Positions 41,912-50,023 of a stretch of DNA of 64,000 nt are shown here, piece after piece. The notes beneath the pieces are model-generated. The model made no database searches and was not told where the DNA came from. It was given only the letters and a program-made list of their open reading frames with translations. The translations under genes and the position numbers were made by a program. This DNA is from Myroides odoratus (GTDB lineage Bacteria; Bacteroidota; Bacteroidia; Flavobacteriales; Flavobacteriaceae). Within the stretch, counting starts at the first letter, position 1, and every line of letters begins with the position of its first letter. Location of the stretch: positions 62,967 through 126,966 of the forward strand of contig NZ_LROZ01000005.1 in NCBI RefSeq assembly GCF_001549985.1, in the 5' to 3' direction.

Positions 41912-42331
41912 ATGGCAACGAACAGAACTTTTACAATGATTAAACCAGATGCAGTAGAGGCTGGTCATATCGGTGGAATCCTTAACATGATTACAGAAGC
42001 AGGATTTAAAATTGTTTCTATGAAGTTAACTCAATTAACAGTTAGAGACGCACAAAAATTCTACGAAGTACACGCTGAAAGACCTTTCTATGGTGAATTA
42101 GTTGAATTCATGTCAAGAGGTCCAATCGTAGCAGCTATTTTAGAAAAAGATAACGCTGTTGAAGATTTCAGAAAATTAATCGGAGCAACTAACCCTGCTG
42201 AGGCAGCGGAAGGAACAATCCGTAAAAAATACGCTAAATCAATTGGAGAAAATGCTGTTCACGGATCTGACAGCGATGAAAATGCAGCAATCGAAGGTGC
42301 ATTCCATTTCTCTGGTAGAGAGCAATTCTAA
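41912..42331 (+). CDS. ndk: Nucleoside diphosphate kinase
   Basis: A 139-residue enzyme exchanging the terminal phosphate between NTPs and NDPs. The catalytic His lies in [15 protein letters not shown]; the N-terminal '[12 protein letters not shown]' and '[15 protein letters not shown]' motifs are standard. It is followed by a terminator. Confidence 0.96.
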   Translation: MATNRTFTMIKPDAVEAGHIGGILNMITEAGFKIVSMKLTQLTVRDAQKFYEVHAERPFYGELVEFMSRGPIVAAILEKDNAVEDFRKLIGATNPAEAAEGTIRKKYAKSIGENAVHGSDSDENAAIEGAFHFSGREQF

Positions 42332-42357
42332 TTCATTTAGAAGCTAAAAAATTAAGA

Positions 42358-42380
42358 AACCACGAACATGGTTCGTGGTT
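42358..42380 (+). terminator. Hairpin terminator after ndk
   Basis: 10-bp stem AACCACGAAC/GTTCGTGGTT with a 3-nt loop, followed by a run of eight Ts. Confidence 0.85.
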
Positions 42381-42843
42381 TTTTTTTGTTCTTTATTTAG
42401 TCATTATAGCCTCGTGATTGATTCTAAACTCATCCATTCTTATAACAGAGCTACTCTTTGATCAAACTCCTATTCCCTATTTTTTACTCCAACCTCAATC
42501 TTATCCGTATCGTCATTTGGTCAACAAAGTAGACGGGAATAACAGTCGCCTTATACTAAAAATACGCATAAAGCAACCTGATACAATTTAAAATGTTAAA
42601 AATAAAATATTTTAACATTTTAAGTTACTATATACTAGGTCAAATCCGTATATTAGACTGATTTATCATTTTTACAATTAATTACAATGAAACAAAAATA
42701 TTCTTACTGCATGTGTTTTATTTCAAAGTCCAGATAGGCTTTTACCTCTATGCACTCTAATTGAGTGGGTTTAGCTACTTTTTTTGATGAAGGCGTTGCA
42801 GTACATTTTTATTCTACTCTACGTTTAATCAAAATTTTCTATT
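42381..42843. other. Gene-free region with a 14-bp AT-rich inverted repeat
   Basis: No credible ORF over 460 bp. Contains perfect arms TTAAAATGTTAAAA (42588-42601) and TTTTAACATTTTAA (42610-42623) with an 8-nt loop, and a smaller palindrome CACTC-N5-GAGTG (42753-42767) followed by a T-rich stretch. This might be an operator or a small transcript terminator; I see no coding sequence. Confidence 0.45.
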
Positions 42844-43548
42844 ATGAAAACGGTACACATCAAACTCTTCTTTCCCAAAAACTGGAATCGAACCAAGCAG
42901 TTAGAAATCTATTACGAGCAAGCACTTCTTGCTTCGGTCAAGCCAAATGAATCCATCATCATTCAACTTCCCCAAGAAGCAACCTCCATCCGTTGGAAAC
43001 TCAGTCATTTTAAGAATTCCATTGCTCTTCCCGAAGAAGATAGCATCTATTTAGTGTTATCCATGGACTTAGGAAAAGGGTTTATACAACCTTATTTCAA
43101 AACCTGGCAATCCAAATGCATTCAAGGTACGCTTGTTTCACAAGTGGAATTTGAACAAAGTAATCAAGCGGCCTGTTATCCGAATAAGCAAACCTGGCTT
43201 CCTATTGCCAAACTAGATCGACCGATTCTTTACATTGGCCTCCTCATTGGCGTAATCAGCTTACTCTATGCCATTTATGCGCAAACGACCTGGAGTGCCT
43301 TATTGTTTTTATTGAGCGGTGGAACCATCGTTTCTTTATTGATTTTGATTTTTGAGAAAAACAACGTTGCTTTAGGAGATTACAAAGGGCGTATGTGGGC
43401 TTCGATTGGTAGTTTTATTCTTATTATCTTAATGATTCCCAAGAAAGATTACTCCATTCAGATTCTATTATTCATCCTAACGATAGGTTTCGTCCTGCGC
43501 TTTTTATATCGTATCCGAAAATTACATGCAACCAAACAACTACACTAA
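42844..43548 (+). CDS. Membrane protein of unknown function
   Basis: A 234-residue protein: residues 1-125 form a cytoplasmic, strand-rich region with no recognised motif (ESIIIQLPQEATSIRWKL), followed by four membrane helices at about 130-150, 153-172, 183-202 and 204-222. No family was recognised. A terminator follows. An overlapping 61-residue ORF (42765-42950) in another frame lacks support. Confidence 0.55.
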   Translation: MKTVHIKLFFPKNWNRTKQLEIYYEQALLASVKPNESIIIQLPQEATSIRWKLSHFKNSIALPEEDSIYLVLSMDLGKGFIQPYFKTWQSKCIQGTLVSQVEFEQSNQAACYPNKQTWLPIAKLDRPILYIGLLIGVISLLYAIYAQTTWSALLFLLSGGTIVSLLILIFEKNNVALGDYKGRMWASIGSFILIILMIPKKDYSIQILLFILTIGFVLRFLYRIRKLHATKQLH

Positions 43549-43559
43549 ACCACTATAAA

Positions 43560-43593
43560 AAGCCCCAATAAACACATTCATTTATTGGGGCTT
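43560..43593. terminator. Shared hairpin terminator
   Basis: 13-bp stem AAGCCCCAATAAA/TTTATTGGGGCTT with an 8-nt loop; A-run on the left and T-run on the right allow use by both the membrane-protein and the glutaminase genes. Confidence 0.8.
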
Positions 43594-43637
43594 TTGTTTT
43601 GTATTACCGTTTCCTTTTGCAAGGGGTTTTCTTTCCA

Positions 43638-44669
43638 TTAAAATAGGCTCAACTCGAATTGATTCACGAAATCATAGAGGATGCGATAGCCTACTACAGA
43701 ATTTCCATGCTGATCTAAAGCCGGATTAAAGACTCCAATTCCCATTTTATTAGGTACACTAACAGCAATTCCTCCACCTACACCGGATTTACTAGGTAAA
43801 CCCACTGTTCTCGCATATTCACCGCTAAAATCATACATTCCAGCAATCAACATTTGCGCTTGGATTAATCGAGCTAAATCGCGATTGTAATACGTTTTAT
43901 CTCCATCAAAACGCGTGCAACCATTGGCATAAAAATATCCAATTTTAGCCAAATCTTCTGCAGTTACCTCAATAGAACATTGCTTGAAATAATTGTCTAA
44001 TTTATTTTCTTCTCCTTCGATTAAACCATTGTTTTTCAATAAATAAAAAATACCTCTATTACGGTGTCCTGTTTCTTTTTCAGATAGATACACCGCTTCA
44101 TTCATCACAATCGATTCATTTTTCGTAATATATCGAAGCATGTTTAGTATTTTCTGATAAGCAACCTCGCCATCTCCTTCAATGAAAGCAGTAGTTAATA
44201 TTGCCCCAGCATTCATCATGGGATTTAAGGGTTTGCCTGCCGTTTCTAGATTAGCATAGTGATTGAACGCTTTTTCAGTTCCATAATATCCAATGCGATC
44301 ATATAATGCTTTCTCCCCCTTTTCTTGTACTGCAATCATTAACGCAATTACTTTTGAAATACTTTGGATGGTAAACTTTGCCTTTACATCTCCTACATTG
44401 AGGATTTCACCATTGGATTTAACAACAGAAAAAGCCACTGCTTGTGGATTTGCTTTTCCCAATTCAGGAATATAATCTGCTACTTTTCCTTCTTTATAAT
44501 AGGGCTTATCTTGATTTACTATTTGTTGCATCAGCTCTAAAGTAATTTGCTGATCTAATTTTGTTTGACTTTTCTGCGCTACACTTTGATTCACCTGACT
44601 GATTCCTACCAACATAACCAATAGTACTATTTTTTGTATTCTTACTATATTCATCTTTCTTAAAAGCAT
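43638..44669 (-). CDS. glsA: Glutaminase (beta-lactamase-like), exported
   Basis: A 343-residue glutaminase A-type enzyme with an apparent signal peptide (cleavage after SVAQ in the sequence following the ATG at 44654). The serine-lysine motif FTIQSISKVIAL, the 'NPMMNAGAI' segment, the 'YFKQCSIEVTAEDLAKIGYFYANGG'-like region and the KSGVGGGI motif are all typical of the Glutaminase A family. It probably deamidates L-glutamine in the periplasm. Two ATGs are possible (44669 and 44654), 3 and 18 nt after the upstream stop codon. It lies in an operon after the MenE-like gene. Confidence 0.9.
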   Translation of the reverse strand: MLLRKMNIVRIQKIVLLVMLVGISQVNQSVAQKSQTKLDQQITLELMQQIVNQDKPYYKEGKVADYIPELGKANPQAVAFSVVKSNGEILNVGDVKAKFTIQSISKVIALMIAVQEKGEKALYDRIGYYGTEKAFNHYANLETAGKPLNPMMNAGAILTTAFIEGDGEVAYQKILNMLRYITKNESIVMNEAVYLSEKETGHRNRGIFYLLKNNGLIEGEENKLDNYFKQCSIEVTAEDLAKIGYFYANGCTRFDGDKTYYNRDLARLIQAQMLIAGMYDFSGEYARTVGLPSKSGVGGGIAVSVPNKMGIGVFNPALDQHGNSVVGYRILYDFVNQFELSLF

Positions 44670-44672
44670 TTA

Positions 44673-45704
44673 TTAGTTTATATTTTTACTTCTAATAACC
44701 TTGCCTGATTCTGTTTCAATAAATTGATCTACAAATTGAATTTCTTTGGGTCTTTCGTATTTAGTTAATCCATCAAAAACGTCCTCTGCTAAGGCATAAG
44801 GTTGACTTTCGATAACGAGTACAACAATAGTACCAAAATAATCATCTGCTTTACCTCCAACAAAAAAACGCGCCTTTATTTTAGTTGCTAATTTTTCTTC
44901 AATTTGTTCTGGAAATAATTTAACTCCTCCACTATTAATCACATGATCAAAACGTCCCAACCACTCAAATTGTTTGGCACTAATCAATCGAACCAAATCA
45001 TTGGTCACAACGGGATGCGGATTAACTGTTGGTACATCAATCACCAAACAACCGCGTTCATCTGTTTGAATCGCTGCATGTGGTAAAACTTCAAAATAAG
45101 GAGTTCCTATTTTTTTTGCTGCAATATGGGTGATGGTTTCCGTCATTCCATAGGTTTCGTATACCTGTGTTCTTTTCTCTTGTAACTTTTGTGCCAAGAT
45201 AGGGGAAACTTTAGCTCCGCCAATAATAAGCGTCTCAATCTGATCCATTTCTTCTAGACTATTTTCCACTTGCATGGGCACCATTGCAACAAAGTCATAC
45301 TGTGTATTGGTCTCAGCTAAGGGACGTGCAGTGGGTTTACAGACGTCTAACTCCCATCCAAATAAAAGGGCGCGAATAAACATCAACTTCCCACCAACAA
45401 ATTGCGTTGACATACACAAAAGTGCTTTACTTCCTTCTTTTACATCAAAAAAGCGAACCGTTGCTTCCGCTGAGGCCCGCATCGCTGCTTTGTCTAATTG
45501 GATTTCTTTTGGTGGACCTGTAGTACCGGATGTACGCTGCACCATATAAGTCTTATCATCCAGCCAAGCGCAAATCAATTGTCCCAAATCGCGAAGATAC
45601 TCCTCTGTCGATTGCAGCAGGATTAAGGCTTCTTGTTTAAGAGAATCCACCGTATGTGTCACTCCGTTTAATTTAAATCGGGGGTGAATATAGTTGTTAT
45701 TCAT
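44673..45704 (-). CDS. menE: AMP-binding enzyme, MenE (O-succinylbenzoyl-CoA ligase)-like
   Basis: A 343-residue short adenylate-forming enzyme. P-loop motif RTSGTTGPPKEIQLDK, the A5-type YETYGMTETI, and the C-terminal motif with the catalytic Lys in SGKVIRSK are visible. The short length (about 340 versus 450-500 for typical MenE) is usual for the Bacteroidota type. It may act in menaquinone synthesis, but no other men gene is nearby, so this is an inference from family. It follows the CPBP protease gene by 21 nt and precedes the glutaminase gene. Confidence 0.75.
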   Translation of the reverse strand: MNNNYIHPRFKLNGVTHTVDSLKQEALILLQSTEEYLRDLGQLICAWLDDKTYMVQRTSGTTGPPKEIQLDKAAMRASAEATVRFFDVKEGSKALLCMSTQFVGGKLMFIRALLFGWELDVCKPTARPLAETNTQYDFVAMVPMQVENSLEEMDQIETLIIGGAKVSPILAQKLQEKRTQVYETYGMTETITHIAAKKIGTPYFEVLPHAAIQTDERGCLVIDVPTVNPHPVVTNDLVRLISAKQFEWLGRFDHVINSGGVKLFPEQIEEKLATKIKARFFVGGKADDYFGTIVVLVIESQPYALAEDVFDGLTKYERPKEIQFVDQFIETESGKVIRSKNIN

Positions 45705-45725
45705 ACACTAAAACATCATAAAAAT

Positions 45726-46631
45726 TTAAGCAACTCTACCGAATAAACGATTTTTCCAATCTTTCCATTGGTATCTTTTGGCGAAAATCACCAATAAAAT
45801 AGGGTAGAAAACAAATACTTGCCAAATAAATTCCCAAACGGATACCTGATCCTGTTCAGCAATATTTAAAAATAGGGAATTTGTTTGAAAAATGGTCCAA
45901 CTTGAAGTAACTAATAGTGCACCTATCAAATTATTAGCTGCGTGAAACCCTAGTGCTAATTCTAATCCATCATCCATCAACGTCATAATCCCCAAGAAAA
46001 AACCAGTACCAATATAGTATACCATAATTCCACCACCTAAAGTTTCTACTTCGGGATTCGCTAAGTGCAATAAACCAAAAATAACAGAGGTTACAATTAA
46101 AGCAATTCCTCTATTTCTGGTTGCTAATCCTACTCCTTGCATCAGATAACCTCTAAAAAAATACTCTTCAAAACTGGTTTGGATGGGAATAAAAATTAAG
46201 GCAATAACAAAGAATCCGAGAAAAGCGGGCAGATTAAAATTAAAAACAAAGTTTGTTGGATCTAAAAAATAACTGATAGAAAAACTCACAAGAATCAATA
46301 TTGTTTGGCAAACAAAGGCAAATCCAAAGCGCTTCAAATCAATTTTTGTTCGGGATGTAGTTAAACTAACTAGTGATTGTTTATGGGCAAACAACACCCA
46401 TAAGGCTAATAATAGCAAAAAAACAGAAAATGGAACAATTAATTGAAAAAACGCCATATTTTTTCCTAAAATCTCAATTTGAGAGTTCAATAACTCTTTA
46501 GTGGAAATCGAAGAATATTTTGTAACTAACCAGTTTACAAACATAATCATCAAATAAAAGAAGGTAAACGGAACATAATACAGTATTTGTCTCTTACTTA
46601 CTTGATGTTGTAGTTGATCGATGTATTTCAT
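45726..46631 (-). CDS. CPBP-family intramembrane metalloprotease
   Basis: A 301-residue membrane protein with about eight helices. Abi/CAAX-protease motifs are complete: motif 1 EEYFFRG (EExxxR), motif 2 FGLLHLAN (FxxxH) and motif 3 GFHAANNL (HxxxN/D). In Bacteroidota such proteins are common beside MenE-like genes, and the substrate is unknown. It is the first gene of the CPBP-menE-glsA operon and is divergent from the ArsC-like gene with only 43 bp between. Confidence 0.85.
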   Translation of the reverse strand: MKYIDQLQHQVSKRQILYYVPFTFFYLMIMFVNWLVTKYSSISTKELLNSQIEILGKNMAFFQLIVPFSVFLLLLALWVLFAHKQSLVSLTTSRTKIDLKRFGFAFVCQTILILVSFSISYFLDPTNFVFNFNLPAFLGFFVIALIFIPIQTSFEEYFFRGYLMQGVGLATRNRGIALIVTSVIFGLLHLANPEVETLGGGIMVYYIGTGFFLGIMTLMDDGLELALGFHAANNLIGALLVTSSWTIFQTNSLFLNIAEQDQVSVWEFIWQVFVFYPILLVIFAKRYQWKDWKNRLFGRVA

Positions 46632-46647
46632 TTTTCAAAAAAATTGC

Positions 46648-46655
46648 TATATTTG
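46648..46655 (+). promoter_or_regulatory. -7 element TATATTTG upstream of the ArsC-like gene
   Basis: Exact TAnnTTTG match, 19 nt before the ATG at 46675; lies in the 43-bp gap with the divergent CPBP gene. Confidence 0.45.
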
Positions 46656-46674
46656 AGAACAAACCCTAACACTT

Positions 46675-47016
46675 ATGATTACAATTTATCACAATCCTCG
46701 TTGCAGTAAATCAAGAGAAAGTATTGCATTTATGGAACAACAAGGTGTAGCGTACAAAATTATAAAATATTTGGATGCAAACCTTAGTTATGACGATATT
46801 AAAGCGTTACTCCAAAAGTTAAACTACTCCCCTATTGAGCTAGTACGAACCAAAGATGCATTTTGGCAGGAAAACTTTGCAGCTAAGACACTTTCTGATG
46901 ATGAAATTATTCAAGCGATGGTTGATTATCCACAGATTATAGAACGACCTATAGTTGTAAATGGATCAAAAGCAATCGTAGCAAGACCAACAGAAAAAAT
47001 TTACCAGATCCTCTAA
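46675..47016 (+). CDS. ArsC-like (Spx/arsenate reductase) family protein
   Basis: A 113-residue thioredoxin-fold protein of the ArsC/Spx superfamily. It has the catalytic-type cysteine in HNPRCSKSRES near residue 10, LSYDDIKALLQKL and the C-terminal RPIVVNGSKAIVARPTEKI. The second and third redox cysteines of E. coli ArsC are absent, as in many YffB-type relatives, so arsenate reduction is not assured. No other ars genes are nearby. Confidence 0.85.
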   Translation: MITIYHNPRCSKSRESIAFMEQQGVAYKIIKYLDANLSYDDIKALLQKLNYSPIELVRTKDAFWQENFAAKTLSDDEIIQAMVDYPQIIERPIVVNGSKAIVARPTEKIYQIL

Positions 47017-47101
47017 TTAACGTTATTTTAACAAATAAGATATTAAACCAAAGGATCAAATTATAGTCTAAGTTTAAGAAAAGTAAACTAAACGACTATA
47101 A

Positions 47102-49585
47102 ATGAAAAAACAAACGCCTTCATCAGTTCTTCTGCTGTTGTTCGTATTTTTAACGGCACTAACAACAGCAGCTCAGAACCGCGCTCAAAGTACTGTAACG
47201 GGTACTGTCATTGAAGCAGCGACTAACACCCCTTTAGAATACGCTAGTATTTATGCTCAAAATGAGAGCAATTCCAATATTGTTTCTGGAGCAATGACTG
47301 ACGAAAAAGGTCATTTTTCTTTTGATGTTCCCGACGGAAACTACTATATCAAGATTGATTTTCTAGGTTTTAAAACATTAGAATTAAAAAATATTTCGGT
47401 ACAAGGCGATACCTTCATTGGGGTTCAAAAAGTACAAGATGATACTCAAATGTTAGAAGAAGTGACTGTTATTGCAGAACGCTCAACAGTTGATATTAAA
47501 CTCGACAAGAAAATATACAATGTCGGACAAGATATGATTGTCAAAGGAGGAACAGCAGCAGATGTATTAGACAATGTACCTTCTGTTGTTGTAGATAGTG
47601 AAGGGACAATCAGTTTAAGAGGGAATGAAAATGTAAAAGTTCTGATTGATGGTAAACCGACGGGATTAGCAAACAACATCCAAGAAGCCATGCGTATTTT
47701 ACCTGCTGAATCTATTGATCGCGTGGAAGTCATTACCAATCCATCTGCTCGTTATGAGGCTGAAGGTGGTGCTGGTATTATCAATATTATCTTGCGCAAA
47801 GGAAAAGCATTGGGTATTAACGGAAGTGTAACGGGTACAATTGGAGATCCACGCAACTATGAAGTGAATACAATGTTCAATTTCAGAAGTGAAAAGTTCA
47901 ATTTTTTCACCTCTTTGGGGTATAGAGATTCCAAATCGGAAGGGTACAATTTAAATGACAACCGCTACCTTAATCCAACGACAGGAGAGCCTACACAACG
48001 CATTTATGAGTACAAGGACAACAATAGAGAGAGACAAGGCTACAATGGTACTTTCGGTTTAGAGTGGTACTTAACTCCTTCAATCACTTGGACGAATACG
48101 GTAACAGCACGTCGCAATACAAGTTACAATCCCAATAGAGTGAGCTACGATTACTATGATGCAGCTGATTCTTTTTTATACAACCGTTATAGAAATGAAG
48201 AGAAAGACGGCACGCGAAACAACGTAGATTACACAACTACTTTTGAGAAAAAATTCAATAAAGAAGGGCATGTATTAACCATTGAAGGAAATATTGCTCA
48301 AGATAAGGACAATGAAAGTGCTGGAATTGATGATATCAATGATCATTTAAATCAAACTTCTTTTGAGCGTACATTCAATAAAGAAAAAGAAAAGAGCGGA
48401 TTAGCGAAATTAGATTATACGTTACCTATTGGAGAACATGGAAATTTTGAAGCTGGTTATTTGGGAACTTTTAAATCAACAAATACGGCTTTTAATCTTC
48501 AACGTTTAAATAACAACAGTTGGAATGTAGATTCACGCTTATCTAATACTTTAGAATACAAAGAGAATATTCATGCTCTTTATGCACAATATGGAGATCG
48601 TATTACTTCTCACTTGAGTTTTATGGTTGGATTGCGTTGGGAGGATTCTTCTATTGATGTGAATCAAATCGACACCAAAAGTTACAACAACAAAAAGTAC
48701 AATGATTTCTTTCCTAGTGCATTCTTAAACTATGAGTGGAATGAGAGTACAAGTACTAGTATTAGCTATAGTAGACGTGTAAATAGACCGCGTGGTTTCT
48801 TCTTGAATCCTTTTTCAAATTACACAAGTGATATCAACTTCTTCCAAGGAAATCCAGACTTAAATCCGGCGAAAACACATGCAGTCGATTTAGGTTTTAT
48901 GAAGCGTTGGACTGGTTTTACGTTGAATGCATCAGCTTACTACAACAAAACGGATGATACGTTCCAATTTGTGCGTAGAATTGCTGGAGAGACTGAAAAT
49001 GGAACTCCTATTTCAATTAGTTCTCCTATTAACCTTGCAACAGAGCACCGTTATGGGGTAGATATTACCTTAAACTACTCTCCTTTCAAATGGTGGAGAT
49101 TGAATGGTAACTTCAACTTTTATCGAACAGAAACTAGAGGAGATTATACGTTTACTCATTTAGATGGCACACTAGAAACGCAGAATTTTGATCAGGATGC
49201 TTACGCTTGGTTTACGCGTATTTCATCTAAAATCACATTGCCTTATAAAATTGATTGGCAGCTAAACGGGATGTACCGCGCACCTTATAACACAGCACAA
49301 GGGAAAGTACTAGGTAATTTATCTGGAAACGTAGCGTTGAGCAAAGACATCTTAAAAGATAAGGGAACGATTACCTTCAACATCAGTGATATCTTTAATT
49401 CAAGAAAAAGAGAACAGGATTTAGTTTTACCTCAATCTATTTCACACAGTGAAATGCAGTGGAGAGGAAGACAAATTAATCTTTCGTTTACCTACCGATT
49501 CAATCAAACCAAAAAAATAGATAGAAAAAACATGACACCAGCAAACCCTGAAGGTGGTGATATGGAAGGCATGGAAATGCTTTAA
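47102..49585 (+). CDS. TonB-dependent outer-membrane receptor
   Basis: An 827-residue receptor: signal peptide ending AAQ (about residue 24), a CarboxypepD_reg-like beta-sandwich (about 33-112; VTGTVIEAATNTPLEYASIYAQ), a TonB plug (about 120-225, 'IYNVGQDMIVKGGTAADVLDNVPSVVVDSEG' and 'ISLRGNENVKVLIDGKP'), and a long beta barrel that runs to 'RQINLSFTYRF' near the end. This is the Bacteroidota 'outer membrane beta-barrel' type without a SusD partner. The ligand is unknown; metal or peptide uptake is possible. It is followed by a repeat region. Confidence 0.9.
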   Translation: MKKQTPSSVLLLLFVFLTALTTAAQNRAQSTVTGTVIEAATNTPLEYASIYAQNESNSNIVSGAMTDEKGHFSFDVPDGNYYIKIDFLGFKTLELKNISVQGDTFIGVQKVQDDTQMLEEVTVIAERSTVDIKLDKKIYNVGQDMIVKGGTAADVLDNVPSVVVDSEGTISLRGNENVKVLIDGKPTGLANNIQEAMRILPAESIDRVEVITNPSARYEAEGGAGIINIILRKGKALGINGSVTGTIGDPRNYEVNTMFNFRSEKFNFFTSLGYRDSKSEGYNLNDNRYLNPTTGEPTQRIYEYKDNNRERQGYNGTFGLEWYLTPSITWTNTVTARRNTSYNPNRVSYDYYDAADSFLYNRYRNEEKDGTRNNVDYTTTFEKKFNKEGHVLTIEGNIAQDKDNESAGIDDINDHLNQTSFERTFNKEKEKSGLAKLDYTLPIGEHGNFEAGYLGTFKSTNTAFNLQRLNNNSWNVDSRLSNTLEYKENIHALYAQYGDRITSHLSFMVGLRWEDSSIDVNQIDTKSYNNKKYNDFFPSAFLNYEWNESTSTSISYSRRVNRPRGFFLNPFSNYTSDINFFQGNPDLNPAKTHAVDLGFMKRWTGFTLNASAYYNKTDDTFQFVRRIAGETENGTPISISSPINLATEHRYGVDITLNYSPFKWWRLNGNFNFYRTETRGDYTFTHLDGTLETQNFDQDAYAWFTRISSKITLPYKIDWQLNGMYRAPYNTAQGKVLGNLSGNVALSKDILKDKGTITFNISDIFNSRKREQDLVLPQSISHSEMQWRGRQINLSFTYRFNQTKKIDRKNMTPANPEGGDMEGMEML

Positions 49586-49860
49586 TGATGAGGCGGTGAG
49601 AAGATGAGATTGATGAGATTGATGAGGCGGTGAGGCGGTGAAATCGGAACGCAGTGAAGATTCATTGAACACCAAAACCAATATAAAATAGGTGAGATAG
49701 ATGGTGAGGCGGTGAAATCGAAACGTAGTGAAAATCGAAGCGAAGTGTAGATTCATCGAATACCAAAACCAATATAAAATAGGTGAGATAGATGATGAGG
49801 TGGTGAGATGGTGACAATGATGAGATTATTCCTGAAAACCTCACAAATAACAAACCTCAC
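49586..49860. repeat. GGTGAG-type repeats plus a 95-bp direct duplication
   Basis: A tract of GATGAGGCGGTGAG and GATTGATGAG-type units in the same 8-bp family as at 11892 and 31148. It contains two copies (from about 49635 and 49710) of a block beginning CGGTGAAATCG, with CATTGAACACCAAAACC versus CATCGAATACCAAAACC and identical CAATATAAAATAGGTGAGAT. ORFs crossing it on either strand are low-complexity artefacts. Confidence 0.75.
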
Positions 49861-49896
49861 AAAGAGTTTTACATACAAGGAAACAACAACAAAAGA

Positions 49897-49924
49897 CAAA
49901 GGCTGAGCATCTGCTCAGCCTTTG
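49897..49924 (+). terminator. Hairpin terminator on the TonB-receptor side
   Basis: 13-bp stem CAAAGGCTGAGCA/TGCTCAGCCTTTG with a TC loop. It is about 310 bp after the receptor stop codon and can end that transcript. Confidence 0.55.
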
Positions 49925-49967
49925 TTGATTATTCGAAAAAAAAGCTCTCTAAGGCGTGATATAGCAT

Positions 49968-49999
49968 AAAAAAGGCTTGGGATATCCCAAGCCTTTTTT
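49968..49999 (-). terminator. Palindromic terminator after the alpha-2-macroglobulin-like gene
   Basis: Perfect 32-bp palindrome AAAAAAGGCTTGGGAT/ATCCCAAGCCTTTTTT, A/T-run on both ends. It sits 25 nt after the stop codon of the large gene. Confidence 0.8.
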
Positions 50000-50023
50000 A
50001 TACCATATTTCTTCTAAACGCTC

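Noticed and set aside
42765..42950. 61-residue ORF upstream of the unknown membrane protein
   Set aside because: Overlaps the larger gene in another frame and has no features.
49442..49853. Minus-strand ORFs over the repeat region after the TonB receptor
   Set aside because: Low-complexity translations of the GGTGAG-type repeats; the first also overlaps the receptor's reading frame.
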